Under the pieces are notes generated by a model that did no database searches, had not been told where the DNA came from, and saw nothing but the letters and a program-made list of their open reading frames with translations. Below, one piece after another: positions 61,941 to 64,000 of a stretch of DNA of 64,000 nucleotides. The DNA is from Streptomyces sp. NRRL F-5135. GTDB lineage: Bacteria; Actinomycetota; Actinomycetes; Streptomycetales; Streptomycetaceae. Both the position numbers and the translations under genes were made by a program. The first letter of the stretch is position 1. Each line of letters begins with the position of its first letter. Location of the stretch: contig NZ_JOHR01000010.1 of assembly GCF_000719775.1 (NCBI RefSeq), positions 62,001-126,000 on the forward strand. Direction: 5' to 3'.

Positions 61941-62717
61941 ATGGCTCAGGCATACGTGACCCTCGAGGTCTCCGGCGGCGTCGGCACGATCCGGCTCGAC
62001 CGCCCTCCGATGAACGCGCTGGACACCGCGGTCCAGGACCGGCTGCGCGAGCTCGCCGAGGAGGCGGGGCGGCGCGAGGACGTGCGCGCCGTGATCCTGT
62101 ACGGCGGTGAGAAGGTCTTCGCGGCGGGCGCCGACATCAAGGAGATGCGCGCGATGGACCACGCCGCGATGGTCGTGCGCTCCCGGGCGCTCCAGGAGTC
62201 GTTCACCGCCGTCGCCCGGATCCCCAAGCCCGTCGTCGCGGCGGTCACCGGCTACGCGCTGGGCGGCGGCTGTGAGCTGGCGCTCTGCGCGGACATCAGG
62301 ATCGCCGGGGCCGGTGCGAAGCTCGGTCAGCCCGAGATCCTGCTGGGGCTGATCCCCGGCGCCGGCGGCACCCAGCGGCTGGCCCGGCTGGTCGGCCCCT
62401 CGCGCGCCAAGGACCTCATCTTCACGGGTCGTCAGGTGAAGGCCGAGGAGGCGCTGGCGATCGGCCTGGTCGACCGGGTGGTCCCGGACGCGGAGGTGTA
62501 CGAGCAGGCGCACGCCTGGGCCGCCAAGCTCGCCCAGGGGCCCGCGCTCGCGCTGCGCGCGGCCAAGGAATCGGTCGACGCGGGGCTCGGGACGGACCTG
62601 GAGACGGGGCTCGCCATTGAACGCAATTGGTTCGCCGGCCTGTTCGCGACCGAGGACCGCGAGCGCGGGATGCGGTCGTTCGTCGAGGACGGTCCGGGGA
62701 AGGCGAAGTTCCTTTGA
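61941..62717 (+). CDS. Enoyl-CoA hydratase/isomerase family protein
   Basis: The 258-residue product is a crotonase-fold enzyme of standard length. The oxyanion hole motifs are AAGADIKEM near residue 60 and TGYALGGGCELALCADIRIA near residue 105; the second catalytic Glu region is GQPEILLGLIPGAGGTQRL with both Glu positions kept, consistent with true hydratase activity in fatty acid beta-oxidation. The ATG has no ribosome site and lies 14 bp from the strong hairpin, so the mRNA is probably leaderless. Physiological acyl chain unknown. The gene is followed by a 145-bp gap with an AT-rich inverted repeat. Confidence 0.92.
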   Translation: MAQAYVTLEVSGGVGTIRLDRPPMNALDTAVQDRLRELAEEAGRREDVRAVILYGGEKVFAAGADIKEMRAMDHAAMVVRSRALQESFTAVARIPKPVVAAVTGYALGGGCELALCADIRIAGAGAKLGQPEILLGLIPGAGGTQRLARLVGPSRAKDLIFTGRQVKAEEALAIGLVDRVVPDAEVYEQAHAWAAKLAQGPALALRAAKESVDAGLGTDLETGLAIERNWFAGLFATEDRERGMRSFVEDGPGKAKFL

Positions 62718-62821
62718 CCCGTGACCAGTTGTGACCTCTCGGTGTGTCCCGCAGGCACACCGGGGCGCCCTCCGTCGTCCGCGGACACCCGTGCGTCAAC
62801 CGGGTGCACGGCTTGGCGTGG

Positions 62822-62840
62822 CCTTAAGGGAGCATTAAGG
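62822..62840. promoter_or_regulatory. Inverted repeat upstream of the ATPase gene
   Basis: CCTTAA and TTAAGG are separated by seven bases, 22 bp before the GTG start of the next gene. An AT-rich repeat here may be an operator or promoter element. Confidence 0.35.
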
Positions 62841-62862
62841 AAATCGGATCCGATCGGCATCG

Positions 62863-63540
62863 GTGATCATTGAATCAGAGGGCGTCGACGCAGCTCAGTG
62901 TCATCACCGGGGGTATCCAGTGCCTTGGGCATATGCCGTCGCGCCCCTTGGAATGATTCATTCCGCAGGGGCGATTCCCTTGGAACGGCCACGGGGGAGC
63001 TGCTGGGCGGCCATGATGGTGCACATGGCGGGCCTGGAGGGTAGGGAGCAGCCGCGGCAGTGCGGTGATGCGGCCACTGTGCGGTGGATACCGTCCGTCG
63101 AAGACGAACTGGGCCGTAAGGCCCTTGAATTGTACGGAAATCCGACAGACGCCGAAGTCCAGCTCCCGTCCCGCCCCGAATCCGCCGCCGCCGCTCGTCG
63201 CATCACCCACAGTGTTGTTCTGCGCCAGTGGGCACTCTCCCCGCAGACGGCGGAATCCGCTGTGCTGCTCGTCTCGGAACTCGTCGGCAATGCCGTGCGG
63301 CACACCGGCGCCCGGGTATTCGGGCTGCGGATGCTGCGCCGCCGCGGCTGGATCAGGATCGAGGTCCGGGACCCGTCCCGCGGACTGCCGTGTCTGATGC
63401 CCGTACAGGAATTGGACACGAGCGGGCGGGGGCTTTTCCTGGTGGACCGGCTGTCCGACCGCTGGGGCGTGGATCTGCTGCCGCGCGGCAAGACCACCTG
63501 GTTCGAGATGAGGATCGCTGCGGACCGCCAGTCCACCTGA
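62863..63540 (+). CDS. RsbW-like ATP-binding regulatory protein
   Basis: The product (225 residues from GTG 62863) has a C-terminal HATPase_c domain of the anti-sigma/serine-kinase type: N-box LLVSELVGNAVRHTG, G1-like VRDPSRGLP and G2 TSGRGLFLVDRLSDRWG, over about residues 100-220. Streptomyces encode many such proteins; they bind or phosphorylate STAS-domain antagonists and sigma factors. The N-terminal 95 residues are unusual and the start is unsure: ATG 63013 would remove 50 residues. No sigma factor or antagonist gene adjoins. Confidence 0.85.
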   Translation: MIIESEGVDAAQCHHRGYPVPWAYAVAPLGMIHSAGAIPLERPRGSCWAAMMVHMAGLEGREQPRQCGDAATVRWIPSVEDELGRKALELYGNPTDAEVQLPSRPESAAAARRITHSVVLRQWALSPQTAESAVLLVSELVGNAVRHTGARVFGLRMLRRRGWIRIEVRDPSRGLPCLMPVQELDTSGRGLFLVDRLSDRWGVDLLPRGKTTWFEMRIAADRQST

Positions 63541-63606
63541 CGACCCGCAGGATCCCCTATCGGGTCAATCATCACCTTTTGACATGATCCGCCCTTAAAT
63601 GGGGGC

Positions 63607-64000
63607 GTGATCGACGACGACCGCCACCGTATCGAACGCGCAGACCCCCCGGACCGCCGCCGCGCGCTGCGCGGTGCGGCCGGAGCGGCCCTCGCGGGCG
63701 CCTTCGCCGCCGGCGGTACGGGAGCCGTCGTCGCCGGCTGTACGGGCGGCGGCCGTACGGACACCGGCCACGAGCACACCGGCCGAGCCGCCACCGGCCA
63801 GGGGGACACCGGTGACACGCACGGCGGCAGCAGCGGCACGGGCAGCGGCAGCGGTGGCACGGACAGTGGTCGCGGTACGGACACACCCGGCCGTACGGAC
63901 ACCGGCCGCCCTGCCGCCCGGTCCGCCCCGTCCCCCCGCCGCTTCCCCGGACAGCCCGTCGAGATCGCGCACGGCCCCCGCGACCGCGGCCGCGTCGCCC
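63607..64000 (+). CDS. Probable polysaccharide deacetylase, 5' part only
   Basis: The frame runs off the window end after 131 codons without a stop. It starts GTG 63607 behind GGGGG. The N-terminus has RRRALRGAAG ahead of an Ala/Gly-rich hydrophobic segment and VVAGC, consistent with a Tat- or Sec-exported lipoprotein. A long Thr/Gly/Ser/Asp-rich linker follows. The last visible stretch, FPGQPVEIAHGPRDRGRVA, resembles the entry of carbohydrate esterase family 4 domains in Streptomyces (cell-wall polysaccharide deacetylases). The catalytic motifs lie outside the window, so the assignment is tentative. Confidence 0.6.
   Translation, partial: MIDDDRHRIERADPPDRRRALRGAAGAALAGAFAAGGTGAVVAGCTGGGRTDTGHEHTGRAATGQGDTGDTHGGSSGTGSGSGGTDSGRGTDTPGRTDTGRPAARSAPSPRRFPGQPVEIAHGPRDRGRVA

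Noticed and set aside
63579..63600. TTGACA with TTAAAT as a promoter for the last gene
   Set aside because: Spacer is only 10 bp, too short for a sigma-70-type promoter.
1..64000. tRNA, rRNA, riboswitch or mobile element
   Set aside because: Gaps were scanned by eye; no cloverleaf, rRNA segment, transposase, integrase or recognisable riboswitch was seen. Short structured RNAs could be missed without covariance searches.

Overview
The window is high-GC chromosomal DNA of a Streptomyces-type actinomycete. Evidence: very strong G/C bias at third codon positions, many GTG and some TTG starts, GGAGG-type ribosome sites, and a gene set (divergent pta-ackA/pfkA, a GlgE trehalose-glucan locus, a CitA/CitB pair beside DctA, a PASTA-less Ser/Thr kinase, YkuD lipoproteins) typical of Streptomyces. 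It reads as ordinary core-to-near-core chromosome. I saw no rRNA, tRNA, CRISPR array, transposase, integrase or phage genes. Layout. 0.2-6.7 kb: pyruvate kinase, acetate kinase and phosphotransacetylase on the minus strand, divergent from an ATP-type phosphofructokinase; this is lower glycolysis plus acetate overflow. 6.9-8.7 kb: three coupled plus-strand genes with WXG/ESX-like features, the least understood unit here. 8.8-12.0 kb: a carbohydrate ABC importer (two permeases and a lipoprotein) without its own ATPase. 12.3-16.4 kb: a CitB/CitA-type two-component system divergent from a DctA dicarboxylate symporter. 16.6-21.7 kb: a FAD monooxygenase divergent from a TetR repressor with two clear operator copies, then SDR, cytochrome P450 and a small secreted protein. 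22-31 kb: Ser/Thr kinase, RibD/DHFR-like reductase, a small secreted SH3-like protein, a secreted PLD-family enzyme, a secreted GH16 glucanase under a LacI-type palindrome, and a HelD-type helicase. 31.2-44 kb: the GlgE pathway. TreS interconverts maltose and trehalose, Pep2 phosphorylates maltose, GlgE polymerises maltose 1-phosphate and GlgB branches the glucan, all on the minus strand. GlgP phosphorylase is divergent, and GlgX debranching enzyme lies 12 kb further on, so synthesis and breakdown of the alpha-glucan are both encoded here. 44-56 kb: SUKH protein, PLP-dependent dehydratase with a divergent TetR regulator, a fused membrane acyltransferase-SGNH protein, a secreted M4 protease, a phosphoesterase and a heterodimeric ABC exporter. 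56-64 kb: GlgX, two tandem L,D-transpeptidase lipoproteins, enoyl-CoA hydratase, a regulatory ATPase, and the start of a probable polysaccharide deacetylase cut by the window end. Recurring themes. Several central-metabolism proteins (AckA upstream frame, GlgB, GlgP, the dehydratase, an ABC exporter) carry in-frame low-complexity or tandem-repeat expansions that family members normally lack, and short perfect tandem repeats sit in several intergenic spaces. Many gene junctions are 4-bp stop/start overlaps (pta-ackA alternative, WXG genes 2-3, HK-RR, GlgE-TreS, ABC exporter pair), implying translational coupling. Start codons were chosen from ribosome-site spacing and family alignment from memory; none is experimentally supported.
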